A model generated the notes under the pieces. The model saw nothing but the letters and a program-made list of their open reading frames with translations. It was not told where the DNA came from and made no database searches. A DNA stretch of 64,000 bases from an uncultured Candidatus Binatia bacterium (GTDB lineage: Bacteria > Desulfobacterota > Binatia > UBA9968 > JAJDTQ01). The DNA lies in assembly GCA_958295985.1 (NCBI GenBank), contig OY282432.1:620001-684000 (forward strand), read 5' to 3'. Every line of letters starts with the position of its first letter. Positions within the stretch are counted from its first letter, which is position 1. A program made the translations under genes and the position numbers. Of this stretch, positions 37,701-46,060 are shown one piece after another.

Positions 37701-40700
37701 TCGGCGGCGAGCTTCGAGGCGGTTCTGTCGGGGACGGTCGCGAGCGATGTGGTGGTGGCGTGGGCGACGGTGGCGGGGAGCGCGGTGTCGGGGACCGACT
37801 ACACCGCCCAGGCGGCGACTTCGCTGACCATCGCGGCGGGCGCGACGCGCTCCCCCGCGTTCAGCGTGGCGACGCTGCCCGACACGCTGTCGGAGGCTTC
37901 GGAGACGTTCCGGGTGCGGATCGCTGAAGACACCACGACGCCGCTGCCGTCGAACGTGGTGATCCACCCGACCGCGAACACGGCGACCGCGACCATCACC
38001 GACGACGCGGCGGATGTGATCACGGTGACGGTGGCGCGTCAGGCGGCGGCGGTAGCCGAAGGCAGCGACGCGGTGTTCACGGTGACGCTGGCCGGCGGCG
38101 CCAGCACGGCGCCGGTGGTGGTGAGCTACGAGACCTCGGGGACGGCGACGCCGGGGGCGGACTACACGGCGCCTTCGGGGTCGCTGACGATTGCGGCGAG
38201 GGCCGCGGCGGGGACGATCACGATCGCGACGCTGACCGATACGGTGATCGATCCGGGCGAGACCCTGCGGGTGACCCTGAGCAGGGCGAGCACGAGCAAG
38301 GGGACGGCAGAGGTGGGGACGCCGTCGGCGGCGAGCCTGGCGCTGACCGAGCCGGCTGGCTCTCAAGTGACGGTATCGCTGGAGCCGGTGTCGCGGCGTG
38401 TGGCGGAGGGCTCGGCGGCGAGCTTCGAGGCGGTTCTGTCGGGGACGGTCGCGAGCGATGTGGTGGTGGCGTGGGCGACGGTGGCGGGGAGCGCGGTGTC
38501 GGGGACCGACTACACCGCCCAGGCGGCGACTTCGCTGACCATCGCGGCGGGCGCGACGCGCTCCCCCGCGTTCAGCGTGGCGACGCTGCCCGACACGCTG
38601 TCGGAGGCTTCGGAGACGTTCCGGGTGCGGATCGCTGAAGACACCACGACGCCGCTGCCGTCGAACGTGGTGATCCACCCGACCGCGAACACGGCGACCG
38701 CGACCATCACCGACGACGCGGCGGACGCGATCACGGTGACGGTGACGCGCCAGGCGGCGGCGGTAGCGGAAGGCAGCGACGCGGTGTTCACGGTGACGCT
38801 GGCCGGCGGCGCCAGCACGGCGCCGGTGGTGGTGAGCTACGAGACCTCGGGGACGGCGACGCCGGGGTTGGACTACACCGCGCCTTCGGGGTCGCTGACG
38901 ATCGCGGCGGGGGCCGCGGCGGAGACGATCACGGTCCCGACGCTGGCGGAGTCGCCCAGCCTGCTGGACCCGGATGAGACGCTGAGGCTACGGCTGACCG
39001 GTGTCAGCGGCGGCGGCGGTTCTTCGAGCCTGGGCGCCACGGTGAGCGCCGAGACCACGATCATCGATGCCGGCACCGTGACGGTGGGTTTCTCGACGAC
39101 CTCGGCGAGCGTGGTCGAGGGTCAGATCCTGACGCTGCAGGTGGATCTGTCGGGGATGGTGGCGGCGCCGGTGACGGTGAAGTGGAAGACCACGGACGGG
39201 ACGGCGGGGAGCGCCGACTACACGGCGCGGACGGCGTCGGTAACGCTTCCGGCGGGCACGAAGACGACGTCGCTGACGGTGCAGACCACCCAGGACCGCT
39301 TGGCCGAGGGCAACGAGACCTTCACCGTCAGCCTGGAGGCGGACAGCGCCAACCCGCTGCCCGACGGGGTGAGCCTGGGGGCGACCTCGGGGACGGTGAT
39401 GATCACTGACGACGAAACGTTGAGCGTGAGCGTCGCGGCGGTGACGGCGACCGTGGTCGAGGGGACGGACGCGGTCTTTCGAGTGTTCACCGTGGGTGGG
39501 ACCAGCACGGCGGACGTGACCGTGACGTACACGGTGGCGGGCACGACGACGGCGGGCCTGGATTACACGACACCGTCGGGGACGGTGACGGTGCCTTCGG
39601 GGTCAGTGACGGCGGCGATCACGATCGCGACGCTGACCGATACGGTGAGCGATCCGGACGAGACCCTGCGGGTGACCCTGAGCAGGGCGAGCACGAGCAA
39701 GGGGGCGGCAGAGGTGGGGGCGCCGCCGGCGGCGAGCCTGGCGCTGATCGAGCCGGCCGACTCCCCGGTGACGGGCCCCCAGGTGACGGTATCGCTGGAG
39801 CCGGTGTCGCAGCGTGTGACGGAGGGCTCGGCGGCGAGCTTCGAGGCGGTTCTGTCGGGGACGGTCGCGAGCAACGTGGTGGTGTCGTGGAAGACGATGG
39901 CGGGGAGCGCGATGCCGGGGACCGACTACACCGTACAGGCGGCGACTTCGCTGACCATCGCGGCGGGCGCGACGCGCTCCCCGGCGTTTAGCGTGGTGAC
40001 GCTGCCCGACACGCTGTCGGAGGCTTCGGAGACGTTCCAGGTGCGGATCGCTGAAGACACAACGACGCCGCTGCCGTCGAACGTGGTGATCCACCCGACC
40101 GCGAACACGGCGACCGCGACCATCATCGACGACGCGACGGACGTGATCACGGTGACGGTGGCGCGTCAGGCGGCGGCGGTGGCGGAAGGCAGCGCCGCGG
40201 TGTTCACGGTGACGCTGGCCGGAAGCGCCAGCACGGCGCCGGTGGTGGTGAGCTACGAGACCTCGGGGACGGCGACGCCGGGGTTGGACTACACCGCGCC
40301 TTCGGGGTCGCTCACGATCGCGGCGGGCGTGGCGAGGAGGACGGTGACGATCGCGACGTTGACCGACGCCGTGTTCGATCCGGGCAAGACGCTGCGGGTG
40401 ACGCTGACCGGGGCGAGCACGGCCAAGGGAGAAGCCAGGGTGGCGGCGCCTCCGGATAACAGCGCGACGACGACGATAGAGGATGCCGAGGAGATCGTTT
40501 TCCGGGAACGGGTCGCGAGAGTCAGCCGCGCTATTCTGCCGCAGATGGTCCGGGCGACGGGCGACGTCACCAACCGGCTGATTGCCGAACGGACGGCACG
40601 GATGACTGCAAGCACCGGAGAGGCGGCTTCCCATGCCCGTGTCGGCGGATCGACGCTCGACCGCGCGCTATACTCGAACCGGCGGGCGATCGAGGACGGC

Positions 40701-41912
40701 ACGTTCGCCGCGGAGCAGTTGCTTGCCGGCTCCTCTTTCCTGTTGCCGTTGAATGAAGCGGCTCAAGCCACACCGACCGGTGTCGGTGCTCTCGCGGCAT
40801 GGGGAAGCGGTGATTGGCGGAAGCTTTCCGGCGGCGACGACGGCGCGGTTGACTGGGACGGCGATGTGCTGGGCGTCCACGCCGGCGTGGATGCCCGCCT
40901 GCGAACGGATCTGCTCGCCGGGTTGTCGGTCTCCTGGTCGAAGGGCCGGTTCGACTATACGGACAACAGCGATGACGGGACCCCGGGCGGCGGCGCGTAC
41001 CAGCACCGGATGACGAGCGTGCATCCCTATCTGGGCTGGACGGCGCCCGGGGGCCTGACTGTCTATGCGACCGCGGGCTACGGCCTGGGGGATATCGAAA
41101 TCGCCGACGACGAGACCGCGGACGAGCAATCGAGCGACACGAGGATGAAGGCCGCGGGAGCCGGGGCAAGCAAAACGCTACTGTCGGACGACGATCTCAT
41201 CGCGGGTGGTGTCACGACGCTGAAGTTCAAGGGCGACGCCTCGTTTACCCATACCGAGGTAGGCGGCCGCGGCCTGATCGATGCGCTGTCGCTGGATTCC
41301 AGCCGTCTGCGGCTGAGCCTGGAAGGCAGCTACGAGCACCGCCTCGACGGAGGCGGATCGCTCACGCCGTCGGTGGAGCTGGGCGTGCGCCACGACGGTG
41401 GCGACGGCGTGACCGGGTCGGGAGTGGAGCTTGGCGGCGAGCTGCGGTACCGGGAGCCGGCGACGGGCCTCATCGTTTCGGGCCGCGGGCGCTGGTTGGC
41501 GGCGCATAGCGGCGGTTTGGGCGAATGGGGCATCGGCGGACTGATCCGCCTCGATCCGGGGGCCGACAAACGCGGCCTGTCGTTCAGCCTGGGGCCGGCC
41601 TGGGGCGAGACGGAGAGCAGGGGGCGGCGGTTGTGGGAAGAGGGCGCGGCCGGTTTGACGGCGAACGACGACGCGCCGGCGGCGCGGCTCGACGCGGAGA
41701 TCGGCTACGGCCTGCCGGTGCTCGGCGGGCAAAGCGTGCTCACCCCCTATGGCGCGCTGACACTGGCCGGCGAGGGCGAGCGGCACTACCGGCTGGGTAC
41801 GCGCCTCGATCTCGGGCTGTCGGCGACGATGGGCATCGAGGCCGAACGCCGCGAGAGCGGCGCCGTGGCGCCGGACCATGGCGTCATGCTGCGCGCGCAA
41901 TTGCGATTCTGA
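4707..41912 (+). CDS. Giant Calx-beta/FN3 repeat surface protein with autotransporter-like barrel (12,401 aa)
   Basis: The ORF runs 37.2 kb without a stop. The start is an ATG with AGGAGG 8 nt upstream. Residues 1-72 form an unusually long signal peptide: a basic, hydrophilic extension, then a hydrophobic core near 51-70, with cleavage likely after ATAA. Residues 73-1012 are three FN3-FN3-Calx-beta triads. Residues 1013-1357 are three Calx-beta domains of types B, C and D. Residues 1358-10746 are 20 tandem four-domain A-B-C-D units. Residues 10747-11927 hold ten more Calx-beta domains in a rearranged order. Residues 11928-12401 form a helical linker and a beta-barrel ending ...LRAQLRF. I count about 96 Calx-beta domains. 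They keep the acidic residues of that Ca2+-binding fold (AEGS, SDYTAP, DxxETL, terminal DDD/DDE). Thr+Ser is about one third of a typical B domain. I saw no Cys after the signal peptide. Type V secretion to the cell surface, with adhesion or spacing as the role, is inferred. Confidence 0.9.
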   Translation: MVMNGPTRHHIPRGIANTRTIVRALGTEGEGIPDRGARTPFRLGALRAIRSLVAAATAAACIVGTCVSATAAEPPAPDATQASAYSAFARTSVRWNAVTATPAVQHYLVQYQTRAWDAATGDSWSAWTAVSGQVASTGGQHRTWHESLDPDLRYRYQVRAVNADGDGAWSATFPSAGVRPRPGPVQLEVSATATQVTLTWAMGAAGVTSWEYEQSTDGRVWGSWTAISPSGAATTSYVVPGLTDGTNYWFRVRAVNGAGSGARSNSVTVTPGTRSRVAFEAAAYTATEGGAATTVAVTMNPAATASMTIPITITPQGAAAATDYAVSGLTAGALAFARGNSRKTFTVTAAEDTDSDDETVVLGFGVAASMVNPPRTATVTLVDDDLPPRKPAASEVSVRAGWTRLWVNWDVPELTITGLQFQSRAWDATGAWPTDGWTKFPVTAFGTRIPHTPLDPDVRYRYRAAAYADGRTGPHSDPFPTAGVVPKPDRPTFTARQGATPDQAILSWSAGAASTTKWTYRRSADGGETWTSWTDIPGGEPTRSHTISGLTKGNHVFQMVAHNESGDGRPSAIVPVTLGARLTVAFGAASYAATEGGVATTVTVTMNPAADRQVRVPITATPQAGTAAEDYSVTGLGGGALNFNVADTSASFTIRANQDLDSTHDNLALAFGSLPAEVSAGAIGSATFTLTDDEPVPPQVTQGLNAVAHPGKMTVGWTGVTATPSVVGYELQYQRRAWGAAAWPTAWTAIYTPAPTNANTYSFEHDNLDPEVLYRYRVRAENDYGGASWSSLIPAAAGRYPAPLKPTVTATPAPGSIGLSWQQGPRSVTRWEVRKGTGSPTVSWDGWTAISPSDAGTVAHTVGSLANKTQYAFQVRAVNPGGTGAASQTVRATPQQRLTATFGAASLDLTEGASGTLQVTMTPAADREVKLPIVVTRGGGTVAADYTITGLNSDGQLVFASGATSAAITVRANEDADPADETVTVAFGTQLPVLVAAGTRSSTQVEIDDNDTLTATVARNAATVAEGSDAVFTVTLAGATSSAPVTVSYETGGTATSGSDYTAPTGSLTIAAGVATGTITVATEAESPALLDPNETLSVTLTGVTGGGGAAVLGTAATATTTITDPGAVTVAVAPAAVTVDEGRPASFTVRLSGAVSTPVTVKWKTVAGTASSGTDYTAQAATALTFAAGGTTAQTITVQTALDRLVEGNETFQVSLEADSANPLPNQVTLGTAATVTITDDDTVEVSVATVTSTVPEGTEATFRIFVVGGTSTAAVTVSYTVGGTATSADYTAPSGTLTIPAGAGSGDVTVATLTDSVLDPGETLSVTLTRVTGGGGAASLGAGTSAETTLTDAGSVTVSLDPATQSVAEGSPASFAAVLSGTVATAVVVSWKTADGTAGSADYTVQSATTLTIAAGETRSAAFTVATTADTLSEGSETFEVQIAADGTTPLPSNVTISPTANTSTATITDDASDAITATVSRAGATVAEGSDAVFTVTLAGGTSTAPVTVRYETTGSATSGSDYTAPSGSLTIASGVATGTVTIATTADTVLDRGETLGLRLTGVSGGGGASSLGSTTSAATTIDDDGTATVGWSATSQSVDEGREATLTLSLSGAVSEPVTVKWKTTGVSATTGTDYTTQALTAVTIAAGATTATLTVQTTADTLAEGSETFTVSLEADTDNPLPSGVSLGTTSTTVTIDDDEALLVNISADAVSVVEGGSAAYTVRVTGGTSTAPVVVTYTVGGTATTADYTAATTNSLTVASGGASAALTIATLTDTVIDPDETLRVTLSGASTTKGSVAVGTPSAASLALAEPAGSSVTVSLDPATRSVAEASSASFEVVLSGTVSSDVVVSWKTAHGTAGSADYTAQAATALTIAAGATRSAAFTVATTADTLSEASETFEVQIAADGTTPLPSNVTISPTANTSTATITDDAADALTATVSRAGATVAEGSDAVFTVTLAGGTSTAPVTVRYETTGSATSGSDYTAPSGSLTIASGLATGTVTISTTADTVLDRGETLGLRLTGVSGGGGTSSLGSTTSAATTIDDAGTATVGWSATSQSVDEGREATLTLSLSGAVSEPVTVKWKTTGVSATTGTDYTTQALTAVTIAAGATTASLTVQTTADTLAEGSETFTVSLEADTDNPLPSGVSLGTTSTTVTIDDDEALLVNISVDAVSVVEGGSAAYTVRVTGGTSTAPVVVTYTVGGTATTADYTAAPTNSLTVASGGASAALTIATLTDTVIDPDETLRVTLSGASTTKGSVSVGTPSAASLALAEPAGSSVTVSLDPATQSVAEASPASFEVVLSGTVSSDVVVSWKTAHGTAGSADYTAQAATALTIAAGDTRSAAFTVATTADTLSEGSETFEVQIAADGTTPLPSNVTISPTANTSTATITDDASDALTATVSRAGATVAEGSDAVFTVTLAGGTSTAPVTVRYETTGSATSGSDYTAPSGSLTIASGLATGTVTISTSTDTVLDRGETLGLRLTGVSGGGGASSLGSTTSAATTIDDDGTATVGWSATSQSVDEGREATLTLSLSGAVSEPVTVKWKTTGVSATSGTDYTTQALTAVTIAAGATTAALTVQTTADTLAEGSETFTVSLEADTDNPLPSGVSLGTTSTTVTIDDDEALLVNISADSVSVVEGGNAAYTVRVTGGTSTAPVVVSYTVGGTATSADYTAPTYSLTVASGGASAALAIATLTDTVIDPDETLRVTLSGASTTKGSVAVGTPFAASLALAEPAGSSVTVSLDPATRSVEEGSPASFEAVLSGTVATAVVVSWQTADGTAGSADYTAQAATSLTIAAGETRSSAFTVATTADTLSEGSETFEVQIATDGTTPLPSNVTISPTANTSTATITDDASDALTATVSRAGATVAEGSDAVFTVTLAGGTSTAPVTVRYETTGSATSGSDYAAPSGSLTIASGLATGTVTIATTAESPALLDRGETLGLRLTGVSGGGGASSLGSTTSVATTIDDDGTATVGWSATSQSVDEGREATLTLSLSGAVSEPVTVKWKTTGVSATSGTDYTTQALTAVTIAAGATTAALTVQTSADTLAEGSETFTVSLEADTDNPLPSGVSLGTTSTTVTIDDDEALLVNISADAVSVVEGGNAAYTVRVTGGTSTAPVVVSYTVGGTATTADYTATPTNSLTVASGGASAALTIATLTDTVIDPDETLRVTLSGASTTKGSVAVGTPSAASLALAEPAGSSVTVSLDPATQSVAEASSASFEVVLSGTVSSDVVVSWKTADGTAGSADYTAQAATALTIAAGATRSAAFTVATTADTLSEASETFEVQIAADGTTPLPSNVTISPTANTATATITDDASDALTATVARAGATVAEGSNAVFTVTLSGGTSTAPVTVRYETTGSATSGSDYAAPAGSLTIASGLATGTVTIATTADTVLDRGETLGLRLTGVSGGGGTSSLGSTTSAATTIDDDGTATVGWSATSQSVDEGREATLTLSLSGAVSEPVTVKWKTTGVSATTGTDYTTQALTAVTIAAGSTTAALTVQTTADTLAEGSETFTVSLEADTDNPLPSGVSLGTTSTTVTIDDDEALLVNISADAVSVVEGGSAAYTVQVTGGTSTAPVVVSYTVGGTATSADYTAPTYSLTVASGGASAALAIATLTDTVIDPDETLRVTLSGASTTKGSVAVGTPFAASLALAEPAGSSVTVSLDPATRSVEEGSSASFEAVLSGTVATAVVVSWKTADGTAGSADYTAQAATALTIAAGETRSSAFTVATTADTLSEGSETFEVQIAADGTTPLPSNVTISPTANTSTATITDDAADALTATVARAGATVAEGSNAVFTVTLAGGTSTAPVTVRYETTGSATSGSDYTAPSGSLTIASGVATGTVTISTTADTVLDRGETLGLRLTGVSGGGGSSSLGSTTSAATTIDDDGTATVGWSATSQSVDEGREATLTLSLSGAVSEPVTVKWKTTGVSATSGTDYTAQALTAVTIAAGSTTASLTVQTTADTLAEGSETFTVSLEADTDNPLPSGVSLGTTSTTVTIDDDEALLVNISADAVSVVEGGSAAYTVQVTGGTSTAPVVVSYTVGGTATSADYTAPTYSLTVASGGASAALTIATLTDTVIDPDETLRVTLSGASTTKGSVAVGTPFAASLALAEPAGSSVTVSLDPATRSVEEASSASFEVVLSGTVSSDVVVSWKTAHGTAGSADYTAQAATALTIAAGATRSAAFTVATTADALSEASETFEVQIAADGTTPLPSNVTISPTANTSTATITDDASDAITATVSRAGATVAEGSDAVFTVTLAGGTSTAPVTVRYETTGSATSGSDYTAPSGSLTIASGLATGTVTISTTADTVLDRGETLGLRLTGVSGGGASSLGSTTSAATTIDDAGTAAVGWSATSQSVDEGREATLTLSLSGAVSEPVTVKWKTTGVSATTGTDYTTQALTAVTIAAGATTASLTVQTTADTLAEGSETFTVSLEADTDNPLPSGVSLGTTSTTVTIDDDEALLVNISADAVSVVEGGNAAYTVRVTGGTSTAPVVVSYTVGGTATAADYTAAPTNSLTVASGGASAALTIATLTDTVIDPDETLRVTLSGASTTRGSVSVGTPSAASLALAEPAGSSVTVSLDPATRSVEEGSSASFEAVLSGTVATAVVVSWKTADGTAGSADYTVQSATSLTIAAGETRSSAFTVATTADTLSEGSETFEVQIAADGTTPLPSNVTISPTANTSTATITDDAADALTATVSRAGATVAEGSDAVFTVTLAGGTSTAPVTVRYETTGSATSGSDYTAPSGSLTIASGLATGTVTIATTADTVLDRGETLGLRLTGVSGGGGASSLGSTTIVATTITDAGTATVGWSATSQSVDEGREATLTLSLSGAVSEPVTVKWKTTGVSATSGTDYTTQALTAVTIAAGATTASLTVQTTADTLAEGSETFTVSLEADTDNPLPSGVSLGTTSTTVTIDDDEALLVNISADAVSVVEGGSAAYTVRVTGGTSTAPVVVSYTVGGTATVAADYTAPTYSLTVASGGASAALTIATLTDTVIDPDETLRVTLSGASTTKGSVAVGTPSAASLALAEPAGSSVTVSLDPATQSVAEASPASFEVVLSGTVSSDVVVSWKTAHGTAGSADYTAQAATALTIAAGATRSAAFTVATTADALSEASETFEVQIAADGTTPLPSNVSISPTANTATATITDDASDALTATVSRAGATVAEGSNAVFTVTLAGGTSTAPVTVRYETTGSATSGSDYAAPSGSLTIASGLATGTVTISTTADTVLDRGETLGLRLTGVSGGGGTSSLGSTTSAATTIDDAGTATVGWSATSQSVDEGREATLTLSLSGAVSEPVTVKWKTTGVSATTGTDYTTQALTAVTIAAGATTASLTVQTSADTLAEGSETFTVSLEADTDNPLPSGVSLGTTSTTVTIDDDEALLVNISADAVSVVEGGNAAYTVRVTGGTSTAPVVVSYTVGGTATVAADYTAPTYSLTVASGGASAALTIATLTDTVIDPDETLRVTLSGASTTKGSVAVGTPSAASLALAEPAGSSVTVSLDPATQSVAEASPASFEVVLSGTVSSDVVVSWKTADGTAGSADYTAQAATSLTIAAGDTRSSAFTVATTADTLSEGSETFEVQIAADGTTPLPSNVTISPTANTSTATITDDASDALTATVSRAGATVAEGSDAVFTVTLAGGTSTAPVTVRYETTGSATSGSDYTAPSGSLTIASGLATGTVTIATTADTVLDRGETLGLRLTGVSGGGGASSLGSTTSAATTIDDDGTATVGWSATSRSVDEGREATLTLSLSGAVSEPVTVKWKTTGVSATTGTDYTTQALTAVTIAAGATTASLTVQTTADTLAEGSETFTVSLEADTDNPLPSGVSLGTTSTTVTIDDDEALLVNISADSVSVVEGGNAAYTVQVTGGTSTAPVTVNYTVSGTATVAADYTAPSGSLTVASGSLTVPAGQASAALTIATLTDTVIDPDETLRVTLSGASTAKGSVAVGTPFAASLALAEPAGSSVTVSLDPATRSVEEGSPASFEAVLSGTVASDVVVSWQTADGTAGSADYTVQSATSLTIAAGETRSSAFTVATTADTLSEGSETFEVQIAADGTTPLPSNVTISPTANTSTATITDDASDALTATVSRAGATVAEGSDAVFTVTLAGGTSTAPVTVRYETTGSATSGSDYAAPSGSLTIASGVATGTVTISTTADTVLDRGETLGLRLTGVSGGGGASSLGSTTSAATTIDDDGTATVGWSATSRSVDEGREATLTLSLSGAVSEPVTVKWKTTGVSATTGTDYTTQALTAVTIAAGATTASLTVQTTADTLAEGSETFTASLEADTDNPLPSGVSLGTTSTTVTIDDDEALLVNISADAVSVVEGGSAAYTVRVTGGTSTAPVTVNYTVSGTATVAADYTAPSGSLTVASGSLTVPAGQASAALTIATLTDTVIDPDETLRVTLSGASTTKGSVSVGTPSAASLALAEPAGSSVTVSLDPATRSVEEGSSASFEAVLSGTVATAVVVSWKTAHGTAGSADYTVQSATSLTIAAGETRSSAFTVATTADTLSEGSETFEVQIAADGTTPLPSNVTISPTANTSTATITDDASDALTATVSRAGATVAEGSDAVFTVTLAGGTSTAPVTVRYETTGSATSGSDYTAPSGSLTIAAGLATGTVTIATTADTVLDRGETLGLRLTGVSGGGGTSSLGSTTSAATTITDAGTATVGWSATSQSVDEGREATLTLSLSGAVSEPVTVKWKTTGVSATTGTDYTTQALTAVTIAAGATTASLTVQTTADTLAEGSETFTVSLEADTDNPLPSGVSLGTTSTTVTIDDDEALLVNISADAVSVVEGGSAAYTVRVTGGTSTAPVTVNYTVSGTATVAADYTAPSGSLTVASGSLTVPAGQASAALTIATLTDTVIDPDETLRVTLSGASTTKGSVAVGTPFAASLALAEPAGSSVTVSLDPATRSVEEGSSASFAAVLSGTVASDVVVSWKTAHGTAGSADYTAQAATALTIAAGATRSAAFTVATTADTLSEASETFEVQIAADGTTPLPSNVTISPTANTSTATITDDAADALTATVSRAGATVAEGSDAVFTVTLAGGTSTAPVTVRYETTGSATSGSDYTAPSGSLTIAAGLATGTVTIATTADTVLDRGETLGLRLTGVSGGGGTSSLGSTTSAATTIDDDGTATVGWSATSQSVDEGREATLTLSLSGAVSEPVTVKWKTTGVSATTGTDYTTQALTAVTIAAGATTASLTVQTTADTLAEGSETFTASLEADTDNPLPSGVSLGTTSTTVTIDDDEALLVNISADAVSVVEGGSAAYTVRVTGGTSTAPVTVNYTVSGTATVAADYTAPSGSLTVASGSLTVPAGQASAALTIATLTDTVIDPDETLRVTLSGASTTKGSVAVGTPSAASLALAEPAGSSVTVSLDPATQSVAEASPASFEAVLSGTVATAVVVSWKTADGTAGSADYTAQSATSLTIAAGDTRSAAFTVATTADALSEASETFEVQIAADGTTPLPSNVTISPTANTATATITDDAADALTATVSRAGATVAEGSDAVFTVTLAGGTSTAPVTVRYETTGSATSGSDYAAPSGSLTIASGLATGTVTISTTADTVLDRGETLGLRLTGVSGGGGTSSLGSTTSAATTIDDDGTATVGWSATSRSVDEGREATLTLSLSGAVSEPVTVKWKTTGVSATTGTDYTTQALTAVTIAAGATTASLTVQTTADTLAEGSETFTASLEADTDNPLPSGVSLGTTSTTVTIDDDEALLVNISADAVSVVEGGSAAYTVRVTGGTSTAPVVVTYTVSGTATTADYTAAATNSLTVASGGASAALTIATLTDRVIDPDETLRVTLSGASTTRGSVSVGTPSAASLALAEPAGSSVTVSLDPATRSVEEGSSASFEAVLSGTVATAVVVSWKTADGTAGSADYTAQAATSLTIAAGETRSSAFTVATTADTLSEGSETFEVQIAADGTTPLPSNVTISPTANTSTATITDDAADALTATVSRAGATVAEGSNAVFTVTLAGGTSTAPVTVRYETTGSATSGSDYTAPSGSLTIAAGVATGTVTVATTADAVLDRGETLGLRLTGVSGGGSAALGSTVTASTTITDSGTVTVGFSAASASVTEGRAATLTLSLSGAVSVPVTVKWKTATGGTAVSNTDYTAQAATAVTIAAGATTKTLTVRTTQDSLAEGSETFTASLETDSNNALPTGVSLGTSSATVTIADDEALRVSVSADAVSVAEGGSAAYTVTVTGGTSTAAVVVSYTVSGTASAVADYTTPSGSLTVASGATTAALAIATAADSVVDPNETLQVTLSGASTTKGSASVGSPSGARLVLTEPAGSSVTVFLDPTIRSVAEGSPARFKAVLSRTVSRAVVVSWKTATGTAGSADYTAQAATSLTIAAGATSSAEFTVATAADTLSEGAETFRVQIAEDGTTPLPSNVSISPTANTATATITDDAADAVTATVAGSAATVAEGSNAVFTVTLSGGTSTAPVVVSYETSGTATSDRDYTAPSGSLTIAAGVATGTVTIATATDAVLDRGETLGLHLTGVSGGGGSAALGSTVTATTTITDSGTVTVGFSAASASVTEGRAATLTLSLSGAVSAPVTVKWKTATGGTAVSNTDYTAQAATAVTIAAGATTKTLTVRTTQDSLAEGSETFTASLETDSDNALPTGVSLGTSSATVTIADDEALRVSVSADAVSVAEGGSAAYTVTVTGGTSTAAVVVSYTVSGTATAADYTTPSGSLTVASGATTAALAIATAADSVVDPNETLQVTLSGASTTKGSASVGSPSGARLVLTEPAGSSVTVFLDPTIRSVAEGSLARFKAVLSKTVSRAVVVSWKTATGTAGSADYTAQAATALTIAAGATSSAEFTVATAADTLSEGAETFRVQIAEDGTTPLPANVSISPTANTATATITDDAADAVTATVAGSAATVAEGSNAVFTVTLSGGTSTAPVVVSYETSGTATSDRDYTAPSGSLTIAAGVATGTVTIATATDAVLDRGETLGLRLTGVSGGGGSAALGSTVTATTTITDSGTVTVGFSAASASVTEGRAATLTLSLSGAVSNDVTVKWKTATGGTAISNTDYTAQAATAVTIAAGATTKTVTVRTAQDSLAEGSETFTASLETDSNNALPTGVSLGTSSTTVTIADDESLRVNVSADAVSVAEGGSAAYTVTVTGGTSTAPVVVSYTVSGTATAADYTTPSGSLTVASGATTAALAIATAADSVVDPNETLQVTLSGASTTKGSASVGSPSGARLVLTEPSGSSVTVFLDPTSRSVAEGSPARFKAVLSKTVSSAVVVSWKTATGTAGSADYTAQAATALTIAAGATSSAEFTVATAADTLSEGAETFRVQIAEDGTTPLPSNVSISPTANTATATITDDAADAVTATVAGSAAAVTEGSNAVFTVTLSGGTSTAPVVVSYETSGTATSDRDYTAPSGSLTIAAGVATGTVTIATTADAVLDRGETLSVTLTGVTGGGGASSLGTTVTATTTITDSGTVTMGFSAASASVTEGRAATLTLSLSGAVSVPVTVKWKTATGGTAISDTDYTAQAATAVTIAAGATTKTLTVRTTQDSLAEGSETFTASLETDSNNALPTGVSLGTSSATVTIADDEALRVSVSADAVSVAEGGSAAYTVTVTGGTSTAPVVVSYTVSGTATAADYTTPSGSLTVASGATTAALAIATTADSVVDPNETLQVTLSGASTTKGSASVGSPSGARLVLTEPAGSSVTVFLDPTIRSVAEGSLASFKAVLSKTVSRAVVVSWKTATGTAGSADYTAQAATALTIAAGATSSAEFTVATTEDTLSEGAETFRVQIAEDGTTPLPANVSISPTANTATATITDDAADAVTATVAGSAATVAEGSNAVFTVTLSGGTSTAPVVVSYETSGTATSDRDYTAPSGSLTIAAGVATGTVTIATTADAVLDRGETLSVTLTRVTGGGGASSLGTTATATTTITDSGTVTVGFSAASASVTEGRAATLTLSLSGAVSVPVTVKWKTATGGTAISDTDYTAQAATAVTIAAGATTKTLTVRTTQDSLAEGSETFSVSLETDSDNALPTGMSLGTSSATVTIADDEALLVNVSADAVTVAEGGSAAYTVTVTGGTSTAPVVVSYTVSGTATAADYTTPLGSLTVASGAATAAITISTTADTVLDPNETLSVTLSGARTTKGEVSVGAPAAASVVLSEPDGTSVTVSLDSTSRSVAEGSPASFKAVLSGTVSSAVVVSWKTAAGTATSGADYTAQAATALTIATGATSSAEFTVATAADTLSEGAETFRVQIAADSGNPLPSNVSISPAVNTATVTITDDAADAMTATVAGSAAAVTEGSNAVFTVMLSGGTSTAAVTVRYETSGTATSGRDYTAPSGSLTIAAGVATGTVTIATTADAVLDRSETLGLRLTGVSGGGGSAALGSTVTATTTITDSGTVTVGLRLVAVSGTQRQVAPAVSGTQRQAAPVVSRSQRQVAPAVSGPQRQAATSLSVVEGQVLTLQVDLSGMVAAPVTVKWKTTDGTAGSADYTARTASVTLPAGTKTTSLTVQTTQDRLAEGSETFTVSLEADSTNPLPDGVSLGAASAPVTITDDETLSVSVAAATATVVEGTDAVFRVFTVGGTSTADVTVTYTVAGTTTAGLDYTTPSGTVTVPSGSATATITIATLTDTVIDPDETLRVTLSRASTSKGAAEVGALPAASLALTEPAGSQVTVSLEPVSRRVAEGSAASFKAVLSRTVTSNVVVSWKTVAGSAESGTDYTAQAATSLTIAAGATRSPAFSVATLPDTLSEASETFRVRIAEDTTTPLPSNVVIHPTANTATATITDDAADAITVTVARQAAAVAEGSDAVFTVTLAGGASTAPVVVSYETSGTATPGADYTAPSGSLTIAAGAAAGTITIATLTDTVIDPDETLRVTLSRASTSKGTAEVGTPSAASLALTEPAGSQVTVSLEPVSRRVAEGSAASFEAVLSGTVASDVVVAWATVAGSAVSGTDYTAQAATSLTIAAGATRSPAFSVATLPDTLSEASETFRVRIAEDTTTPLPSNVVIHPTANTATATITDDAADVITVTVARQAAAVAEGSDAVFTVTLAGGASTAPVVVSYETSGTATPGADYTAPSGSLTIAARAAAGTITIATLTDTVIDPGETLRVTLSRASTSKGTAEVGTPSAASLALTEPAGSQVTVSLEPVSRRVAEGSAASFEAVLSGTVASDVVVAWATVAGSAVSGTDYTAQAATSLTIAAGATRSPAFSVATLPDTLSEASETFRVRIAEDTTTPLPSNVVIHPTANTATATITDDAADAITVTVTRQAAAVAEGSDAVFTVTLAGGASTAPVVVSYETSGTATPGLDYTAPSGSLTIAAGAAAETITVPTLAESPSLLDPDETLRLRLTGVSGGGGSSSLGATVSAETTIIDAGTVTVGFSTTSASVVEGQILTLQVDLSGMVAAPVTVKWKTTDGTAGSADYTARTASVTLPAGTKTTSLTVQTTQDRLAEGNETFTVSLEADSANPLPDGVSLGATSGTVMITDDETLSVSVAAVTATVVEGTDAVFRVFTVGGTSTADVTVTYTVAGTTTAGLDYTTPSGTVTVPSGSVTAAITIATLTDTVSDPDETLRVTLSRASTSKGAAEVGAPPAASLALIEPADSPVTGPQVTVSLEPVSQRVTEGSAASFEAVLSGTVASNVVVSWKTMAGSAMPGTDYTVQAATSLTIAAGATRSPAFSVVTLPDTLSEASETFQVRIAEDTTTPLPSNVVIHPTANTATATIIDDATDVITVTVARQAAAVAEGSAAVFTVTLAGSASTAPVVVSYETSGTATPGLDYTAPSGSLTIAAGVARRTVTIATLTDAVFDPGKTLRVTLTGASTAKGEARVAAPPDNSATTTIEDAEEIVFRERVARVSRAILPQMVRATGDVTNRLIAERTARMTASTGEAASHARVGGSTLDRALYSNRRAIEDGTFAAEQLLAGSSFLLPLNEAAQATPTGVGALAAWGSGDWRKLSGGDDGAVDWDGDVLGVHAGVDARLRTDLLAGLSVSWSKGRFDYTDNSDDGTPGGGAYQHRMTSVHPYLGWTAPGGLTVYATAGYGLGDIEIADDETADEQSSDTRMKAAGAGASKTLLSDDDLIAGGVTTLKFKGDASFTHTEVGGRGLIDALSLDSSRLRLSLEGSYEHRLDGGGSLTPSVELGVRHDGGDGVTGSGVELGGELRYREPATGLIVSGRGRWLAAHSGGLGEWGIGGLIRLDPGADKRGLSFSLGPAWGETESRGRRLWEEGAAGLTANDDAPAARLDAEIGYGLPVLGGQSVLTPYGALTLAGEGERHYRLGTRLDLGLSATMGIEAERRESGAVAPDHGVMLRAQLRF
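4923..7742 (+). other. N-terminal region: three FN3-FN3-Calx-beta triads
   Basis: Within the giant protein, the pattern of two fibronectin-III-like domains followed by one Calx-beta domain repeats three times, at about 310 residues per triad. Each first FN3 carries a LDPD/LDPE-x-x-YRYR strand. Each second FN3 carries W-E/T-Y-like openings and a FRVRAVN/FQVRAVN-like strand. Each Calx-beta carries a TEG motif and ends in an acidic DD-x-D/E run. These copies have clearly diverged at DNA level, unlike the main array. Confidence 0.7.
8778..36944 (+). repeat. Twenty tandem units of about 1,398 bp, each encoding four Calx-beta domains (A-B-C-D)
   Basis: Unit starts can be followed by the A-domain motif VTVSLDPAT (later VTVFLDPT) and by the C-domain motif VGWSAT (later VGFSAA). 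The C-domain motif gives spacings of 1,392 to 1,419 bp, most often 1,398 bp (466 codons). B domains begin [16 protein letters not shown] and D domains [16 protein letters not shown]. Units 1-14 plus A15-B15 form one nearly identical subfamily. From C15 (about 29,130) to B20 a second subfamily ([26 protein letters not shown]) takes over. All length changes keep the reading frame. A partial B-C-D set (7743-8777) precedes unit 1. Confidence 0.9.
36150..36281 (+). repeat. 33-bp minisatellite, four copies, inside a Calx-beta domain
   Basis: Four direct repeats of 33 bp begin at 36150, 36183, 36216 and 36249. They encode [11 protein letters not shown] and close variants ([33 protein letters not shown]). 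The insertion splits the first strand of the C domain in unit 20. It is the only Gln/Arg/Pro-rich stretch in the repeat region, and it keeps the reading frame. Confidence 0.9.
36945..40487 (+). repeat. C-terminal rearranged Calx-beta block, including 711-bp two-domain repeats
   Basis: Domain order here is A, B/D, A, B/D, A, B, C, D, A, B/D. B/D marks a domain whose first half is type B ([15 protein letters not shown]) and whose second half is type D ([16 protein letters not shown]). The A motif [11 protein letters not shown] recurs at 36945, 37656 and 38367, exactly 711 bp apart, and the copies are nearly identical. The last B/D domain ends at the acidic DAEE stretch before the barrel linker. 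Confidence 0.85.
40488..41912 (+). other. C-terminal helical linker and autotransporter-like beta-barrel
   Basis: Residues 11928-12401 of the giant protein. A helical section ([20 protein letters not shown]) is followed by about 350 residues of alternating amphipathic strands with Gly/Tyr/Trp-rich turns (for example [21 protein letters not shown]). The last residue is Phe after GVMLRAQLR, as in BAM-dependent outer-membrane proteins. DNA composition here is normal and non-repetitive. Confidence 0.75.
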
Positions 41913-41939
41913 GCGCCCGCAACGCATGGGAAACGAGGT

Positions 41940-41965
41940 TGAGGTGGCCCCGGAAAATCGGACAG
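41940..41965. mobile_element. Possible solo insertion-sequence end (IS3-family-like terminal repeat)
   Basis: The stretch starting TGAGGTGGCCCCGGAAAA and ending GGACAG resembles the terminal inverted repeats of IS3-family elements (TGA...CCCC...GGACA). No transposase or partner repeat is visible nearby. It lies between the stop of the giant gene and a DUF2723 gene remnant, so it may mark a past rearrangement. Recognition is by pattern only. Confidence 0.3.
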
Positions 41966-41994
41966 TCAACAAAGGTGCATTCCGCCGCATGACG

Positions 41995-42048
41995 GAGGGG
42001 AACCAGCGAAGCGAGCCAGCCGAGCAGGACGCACAGGGGAGATCCCGT
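41995..42048 (-). pseudogene. Remnant of a DUF2723 gene
   Basis: This 54-bp stretch matches 4086-4139, inside the DUF2723 gene, with about five differences and in the same orientation. Its complement reads TGSPLCVLLGWLASLVPL. This corresponds to PGYPLYVLLGWLASLVPL, the DUF2723 signature loop and following helix of the intact gene. Similarity stops abruptly on both sides. It is a scar of a second DUF2723 copy or of a rearrangement that separated the glycosyltransferase genes. Confidence 0.75.
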
Positions 42049-42061
42049 CGCCCGCGCCGGA

Positions 42062-43852
42062 TCATTGCGCGCGACGCTCCATAACCGCCAGCACCTCGTC
42101 GCGGTTGGTGCGTATGTCGCTGCGCGCCGGATCCAGGGCCAAGGCCCGCTCCAGCGCCTTCAGCGCCTCGGCGGGCCTTCCCAGGAAATACAGCGCGGTG
42201 CCCACGCCGTGGTGGGCGCTCGGATTGCGGGGACTGACCTCGACGAGGCGGCGGTAGAGATCGAGCGCTTCGCCGTAGCGCTCCCGCCTGACCGCCAGCG
42301 AGGCCATATTCTGCAAAGCGTACGTTGACTTCGGATCGAGCGACAGGGCGGCGCGGAGCCGTTCTTCCGCCTCGTCGAGCCGGCCCAGCATGACCAGCGC
42401 GGCCCCCACGTTCGAGTGGTCGCGGTCGTCGTCCGGGGCCTGCTCCGCGGCAACGCGAAAGACGGCCAGCGCGTCATCCCAGCGGCCCTCCGCGGTCAGG
42501 GCCTCGCCCAGGTTGCGGTGGGCGAACCGCGCCGTGGGGTTGTGCGCGACGACGTGGGTGAACAGCGTCATCCCGTCGCGATAGATCCCGGCGTGCCGCC
42601 AGGTCAGCACCGCCAGGACGGCCAGCACCACCGCGCCCGCGCCCGCGGCGCACCGCCGCCACACCGCCGCCGGCAGGCGCTCCACGCCGACCGCCGCTGC
42701 GCCCACCAACACCGCCATCAACCCCATCCCCGCCAGATACTGATGCCGGTCGGCCACGAACGAGAACTGCATGTAGCCGTAGTCCACGAACCCCAGAACC
42801 GGCGACAGCGTGACCGCGAAGAACAAGCCTCCCGCCAGCGGACCCCGACCCACGCGGCCCCGCAGAAACCACAACGCCGCCGCCAACGCCACCGAGGCCA
42901 GAACGTAGCCCCACGCCGCCGGGTCCCCGGCCCCCGTCTCCCAGTGCGGATAGATCACCGCCAGCCCACCCGGCCACAGCAGCTTGCCCGCGTAGAACCA
43001 CAGCGCCTGCGCCGCGATCTGCAACCGCTCCACCGCCGTGTAGCCGAGGGACAGAGGCTCACGCGCGGCGTAGAACCACACGTCCGCCGCCGCCATGGCC
43101 GCCCCCACCACGAAGAAAGGCGCCGCCCACGCCAGGTCGCCGCCCGTCACCCGGCCCCGCTTCCACCACAGCACGATCAGAAACGCCGCCGGCAGCGTCA
43201 CCACGATGGACTTGCACAGCATCCCCGCCGCGAACAGCGCCAGCGCCAGGACGTAATACCGCCTTCCCCGTCCCCCTCGCGGCTCGTCCGCGAAGCGGAG
43301 CCAAGCCAGGAAGGCGGCGAGGTAGAACAGGCCCGAGAGCAGGTCCTTGCGCTCGATGATCCAGGCGACGGACTCCACGTGCAGGGGGTGGACGGCGAAC
43401 ACCGCGGCGACGAGCCAGGCGCCGGGGACGGCCAGCCGTTCGGCCAGGCGACGGACGAGCAGGGTGTTGGCCGCGTGCAGCAGCACGTTGACGGCGTGAT
43501 AGCCGGCCGGGGCGAAGCCCCACAGCTTGTGCTCCAGCCAGAAGCTCGTGTAGACCAGCGGCCAGTAGTGCCCTTCGTCCTCGATCTCCGAGGGTGAGAA
43601 CCAGATGCGCCACAGGCCGTCCCAGTCCCGCACCGCGAGCGCCCGGGCGAAGACCCGGTCGTCCCAGACGAACCCGGCGGACAGGGCGGGGAGGTAGCAG
43701 CCGACCGCCAGCGCGACGAGGGCCAGGGCGGCCAAGATCTCGCGCCGCGTGAACCGGGGTTCGGGGGCGGAAGCGGCCCGCGTCGCCGGCGTGCCGGACG
43801 GCTGGCGCCCACGCTCTCGTCCTCGCTCCCGGCGGCTCATCGCCGTTGCCAT
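42062..43852 (-). CDS. TMTC-like GT-C membrane protein with C-terminal TPRs (copy 2)
   Basis: A 596-residue protein. It has a basic cytoplasmic N-terminus, about 10-12 membrane helices (to about 400) and a C-terminal TPR array (about 410-590). The first loop has GFVWDD, the acidic pair expected at a GT-C catalytic site. Further signatures are HYWPLVYTSFWLEHKLWG and HPLHVESVAWIIERKDLLSG, the latter resembling HPIHTEAVAG...RADLL of animal TMTC1-4. TMTC enzymes O-mannosylate cadherin beta-sandwich domains. For this bacterial member, protein O-glycosylation is inferred. The ATG at 43852 follows the upstream paralogue's stop by one base. The ATG at 43840 aligns with the paralogue's start and is an alternative. 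Its 1.1-kb core is nearly identical to the neighbouring gene. Confidence 0.82.
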   Translation of the reverse strand: MATAMSRRERGRERGRQPSGTPATRAASAPEPRFTRREILAALALVALAVGCYLPALSAGFVWDDRVFARALAVRDWDGLWRIWFSPSEIEDEGHYWPLVYTSFWLEHKLWGFAPAGYHAVNVLLHAANTLLVRRLAERLAVPGAWLVAAVFAVHPLHVESVAWIIERKDLLSGLFYLAAFLAWLRFADEPRGGRGRRYYVLALALFAAGMLCKSIVVTLPAAFLIVLWWKRGRVTGGDLAWAAPFFVVGAAMAAADVWFYAAREPLSLGYTAVERLQIAAQALWFYAGKLLWPGGLAVIYPHWETGAGDPAAWGYVLASVALAAALWFLRGRVGRGPLAGGLFFAVTLSPVLGFVDYGYMQFSFVADRHQYLAGMGLMAVLVGAAAVGVERLPAAVWRRCAAGAGAVVLAVLAVLTWRHAGIYRDGMTLFTHVVAHNPTARFAHRNLGEALTAEGRWDDALAVFRVAAEQAPDDDRDHSNVGAALVMLGRLDEAEERLRAALSLDPKSTYALQNMASLAVRRERYGEALDLYRRLVEVSPRNPSAHHGVGTALYFLGRPAEALKALERALALDPARSDIRTNRDEVLAVMERRAQ

Positions 43853-43853
43853 C

Positions 43854-45650
43854 TCAACGATCCCCTGCCCGCCGCAAGCGCGACAGCGCGGAGTCGCGCA
43901 GGGTCCGCACCGACTCCAATCCCGGCGCCAGCGCCAGCGCCCGGTCGAGGCTTCGGACGGCCTCCTCGTACCGCCCGAGGCCGAACAGCGCGTGGCCCAT
44001 GCCGGCGTGCGGGAGGGCGTTCCCGGGGCCGGCTTCCAGCGCGGCGCGATAGTAGCCGAGCGCTTCGTCCAGCCGTTCCTGCTTTCTCAGGGATTCCGCC
44101 AGATTCTGGAGGACGATCGAATCGCGCGGGTCGAACGCCAGAGCGGCGCGAAGCCGTTCTTCCGCCTCGTCGAGCCGGCCCATCCGTATGAGCGCGACAC
44201 CAGCGTTGGCATGGGCCTTCACGTCGTCCGGCTTCTGCTCCATGGCGGCGCGGGAGGCGGCCAGCGCTTCCTCCGGGCGTCCCCCGTCGAGCAGGGCCTT
44301 GCCGAGATTCTGTTGCGCGAACCGCGCCGTGGGGTTGTGCGCGACGACGTGGGTGAAGAAGGTCACCTCGTCGCGGTAGATCCCGGCGTGCCGCCAGGTC
44401 AGCATCGCCAGGACGGCCAGCACCACCGCGGCCGCGCCCGCGGCGCACCGCCGCCACACCTCCGCAGGCAAGCGCTCCACGCCGACCGCCGCCGCGCCCA
44501 CCAACACCGCCATCAACCCCATCCCCGCCAGATACTGGTGCCGGTCGGCCACGAACGAGAACTGCATGTAGCCATAGTCCACGAACCCCAGAACCGGCGA
44601 CAGCGTGACCGCGAAGAACAACACCCCCGCCAGCGGACCCCGACCCACGCGGCCCCGCAGAAACCACAACGCCGCCGCCAACGCCACCGAGGCCAGAACG
44701 TAGCCCCACGCCGCCAGGTCCCCGGCCCCCGTCTCCCAGTGCGGATAGATCACCGCCAGCCCACCCGGCCACAGCAGCTTGCCGGCGTAGAACCACAGCG
44801 CCTGAGCTGCGATCTGCAACCGCTCCACCGCCGTGTAGCCGAGGGACAGAGGCTCACGCGCGGCGTAGAACCACACGTCCGCCGCCGCCATGGCCGCCCC
44901 CACCACGAAGAAAGGCGCCGCCCACGCCAGGTCGCCGCCCGTCACCCGGCCCCGCTTCCACCACAGCACGATCAGAAACGCCGCCGGCAGCGTCACCACG
45001 ATGGACTTGCACAGCATCCCCGCCGCGAACAGCGCCAGCGCCAGGACGTAATACCGCCTTCCCCGTCCCCCTTGCGGTTCGTCCGCGAAGCGGAGCCAGG
45101 CCAGGAAGGCGGCGAGGTAGAACAGGCCCGAGAGCAGGTCCTTGCGCTCGATGATCCAGGCGACGGACTCCACGTGCAGGGGGTGGACGGCGAACACCGC
45201 GGCGACGAGCCAGGCGCCGGGGACGGCCAGCCGTTCGGCCAGACGACGGACGAGCAGGGTGTTGGCCGCGTGAAGCAGCACGTTGACGGCGTGATAGCCG
45301 GCCGGGGCGAAGCCCCACAGCTTGTGCTCCAGCCAGAAGCTCGTGTAGACCAGCGGCCAGTAGTGCCCTTCGTCCTCGATCTCCGAGGGTGAGAACCAGA
45401 TGCGCCACAGGCCGGACCATTCCCGCACCGTCGCGGCGTCGGTGAACGCTTCGTCGTCCCAGACGAACCCGGCGGACAAGGCGGGGAGGTAGCAGCCGAC
45501 CGCCAGCACGGCGAGGGCCAGGGCGGCCAGCATCTCGCGCCGCGTGAACCGGGGTTCGGGGGCGGAAGTGAGGGAAGCGGAGGCGGCCCGCTTCGCCGTC
45601 TCTCGCTTGGCGGGCGGCTCCCGTCGGAGCGTTCGCTTCCGGCGGCTCAT
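43854..45650 (-). CDS. TMTC-like GT-C membrane protein with C-terminal TPRs (copy 1)
   Basis: A 598-residue tandem paralogue of the gene downstream, sharing the WDD loop (GFVWDDEAF), the HYWPLVYTSFW segment, HPLHVESVAWIIERKDLLSG and the same membrane layout. The TPR tail (about 410-590) differs much more between the two than the membrane core does, so the two proteins may recognise different substrates or regions. Start is ATG (MSRRKRTLRR). It begins 17 bp after the truncated HigA-like gene, so the two could be co-transcribed. The pair and the DUF2723/GT22 pair lie on the same strand on either side of the giant adhesin. Confidence 0.82.
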   Translation of the reverse strand: MSRRKRTLRREPPAKRETAKRAASASLTSAPEPRFTRREMLAALALAVLAVGCYLPALSAGFVWDDEAFTDAATVREWSGLWRIWFSPSEIEDEGHYWPLVYTSFWLEHKLWGFAPAGYHAVNVLLHAANTLLVRRLAERLAVPGAWLVAAVFAVHPLHVESVAWIIERKDLLSGLFYLAAFLAWLRFADEPQGGRGRRYYVLALALFAAGMLCKSIVVTLPAAFLIVLWWKRGRVTGGDLAWAAPFFVVGAAMAAADVWFYAAREPLSLGYTAVERLQIAAQALWFYAGKLLWPGGLAVIYPHWETGAGDLAAWGYVLASVALAAALWFLRGRVGRGPLAGVLFFAVTLSPVLGFVDYGYMQFSFVADRHQYLAGMGLMAVLVGAAAVGVERLPAEVWRRCAAGAAAVVLAVLAMLTWRHAGIYRDEVTFFTHVVAHNPTARFAQQNLGKALLDGGRPEEALAASRAAMEQKPDDVKAHANAGVALIRMGRLDEAEERLRAALAFDPRDSIVLQNLAESLRKQERLDEALGYYRAALEAGPGNALPHAGMGHALFGLGRYEEAVRSLDRALALAPGLESVRTLRDSALSRLRRAGDR

Positions 45651-45666
45651 CGTCAGGTCACCGCCT

Positions 45667-45933
45667 TCAACGACCTGCTCGGCACCACCTGCCCAAGAAC
45701 GGGATCAGGTCCCGCTGGGTCAACCCGGCCTGGTCCATCCGAAACCGAATAGCGTCTATGGGGCTCGGATACCCGATGGGGTAGTGCTTGGACTCGTAGT
45801 GCTCGACGAGATCCACGAGGATGTCGAGCTCTTCGCTCTCCGGGGCGCCAGCCTCGGCATCGAATATCTCGTCGATCCGCGCCAGCGCCCGGTTCAGGTC
45901 CTCCTCGCTACGGATCGGCTTGATGGCGACCAT
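45667..45933 (-). CDS. Truncated HigA-type antitoxin (XRE HTH)
   Basis: An 88-residue product from the ATG at 45933, chosen because AGGAGG lies 7 nt upstream. An earlier ATG at 45939 is only 1 nt from that site. The sequence follows HigA: an N-terminal IKPIRSEEDLNRALARIDEI, then DAIRFRMDQAGLTQRDLIPFLG, the first helices of the HTH. It then ends in unrelated residues (RWCRAGR). In another frame the DNA continues with AEQVVEGGDLTM, resembling the expected KVSEVLNGKRDLTL region. The recognition helix is therefore lost, apparently by frameshift, and the rest of the gene was cut off by the TMTC genes. It may still bind partner proteins but probably does not regulate. Confidence 0.7.
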   Translation of the reverse strand: MVAIKPIRSEEDLNRALARIDEIFDAEAGAPESEELDILVDLVEHYESKHYPIGYPSPIDAIRFRMDQAGLTQRDLIPFLGRWCRAGR

Positions 45934-46028
45934 TTCCATGCCTCCTTACGTCCGTTTGGTCATGCTCCGAGTGCGTGCCGATGAGTCTTATGTATACGAT
46001 GCGTTTGAGACAGTTGAGCTGCGCCACT
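45908..46028 (-). pseudogene. HigB toxin remnant (C-terminal part only)
   Basis: On the minus strand, overlapping the start of the HigA-like gene, one frame reads SYRLVAQLN, then RIVYIRLIGTHSEHDQTD, and runs to a TAG at 45908-45910. This is the C-terminal signature of RelE-fold HigB toxins (YRL...IVYIRFIGTHxEYD). The N-terminal half and start codon are missing: upstream sequence is the end of the next gene. Toxin directly before an overlapping antitoxin is the normal higBA order. Both genes are damaged. Confidence 0.75.
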
Positions 46029-46060
46029 AGTCGATAGCTGGGCCTCGCGACAGCCCGACC

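Noticed and set aside
4707..41912. Giant ORF as an assembly artefact
   Set aside because: All unit length changes are multiples of three, variants are distributed in an ordered way, and both unique ends are in the same frame. The ORF is accepted, although the unit number should be verified.
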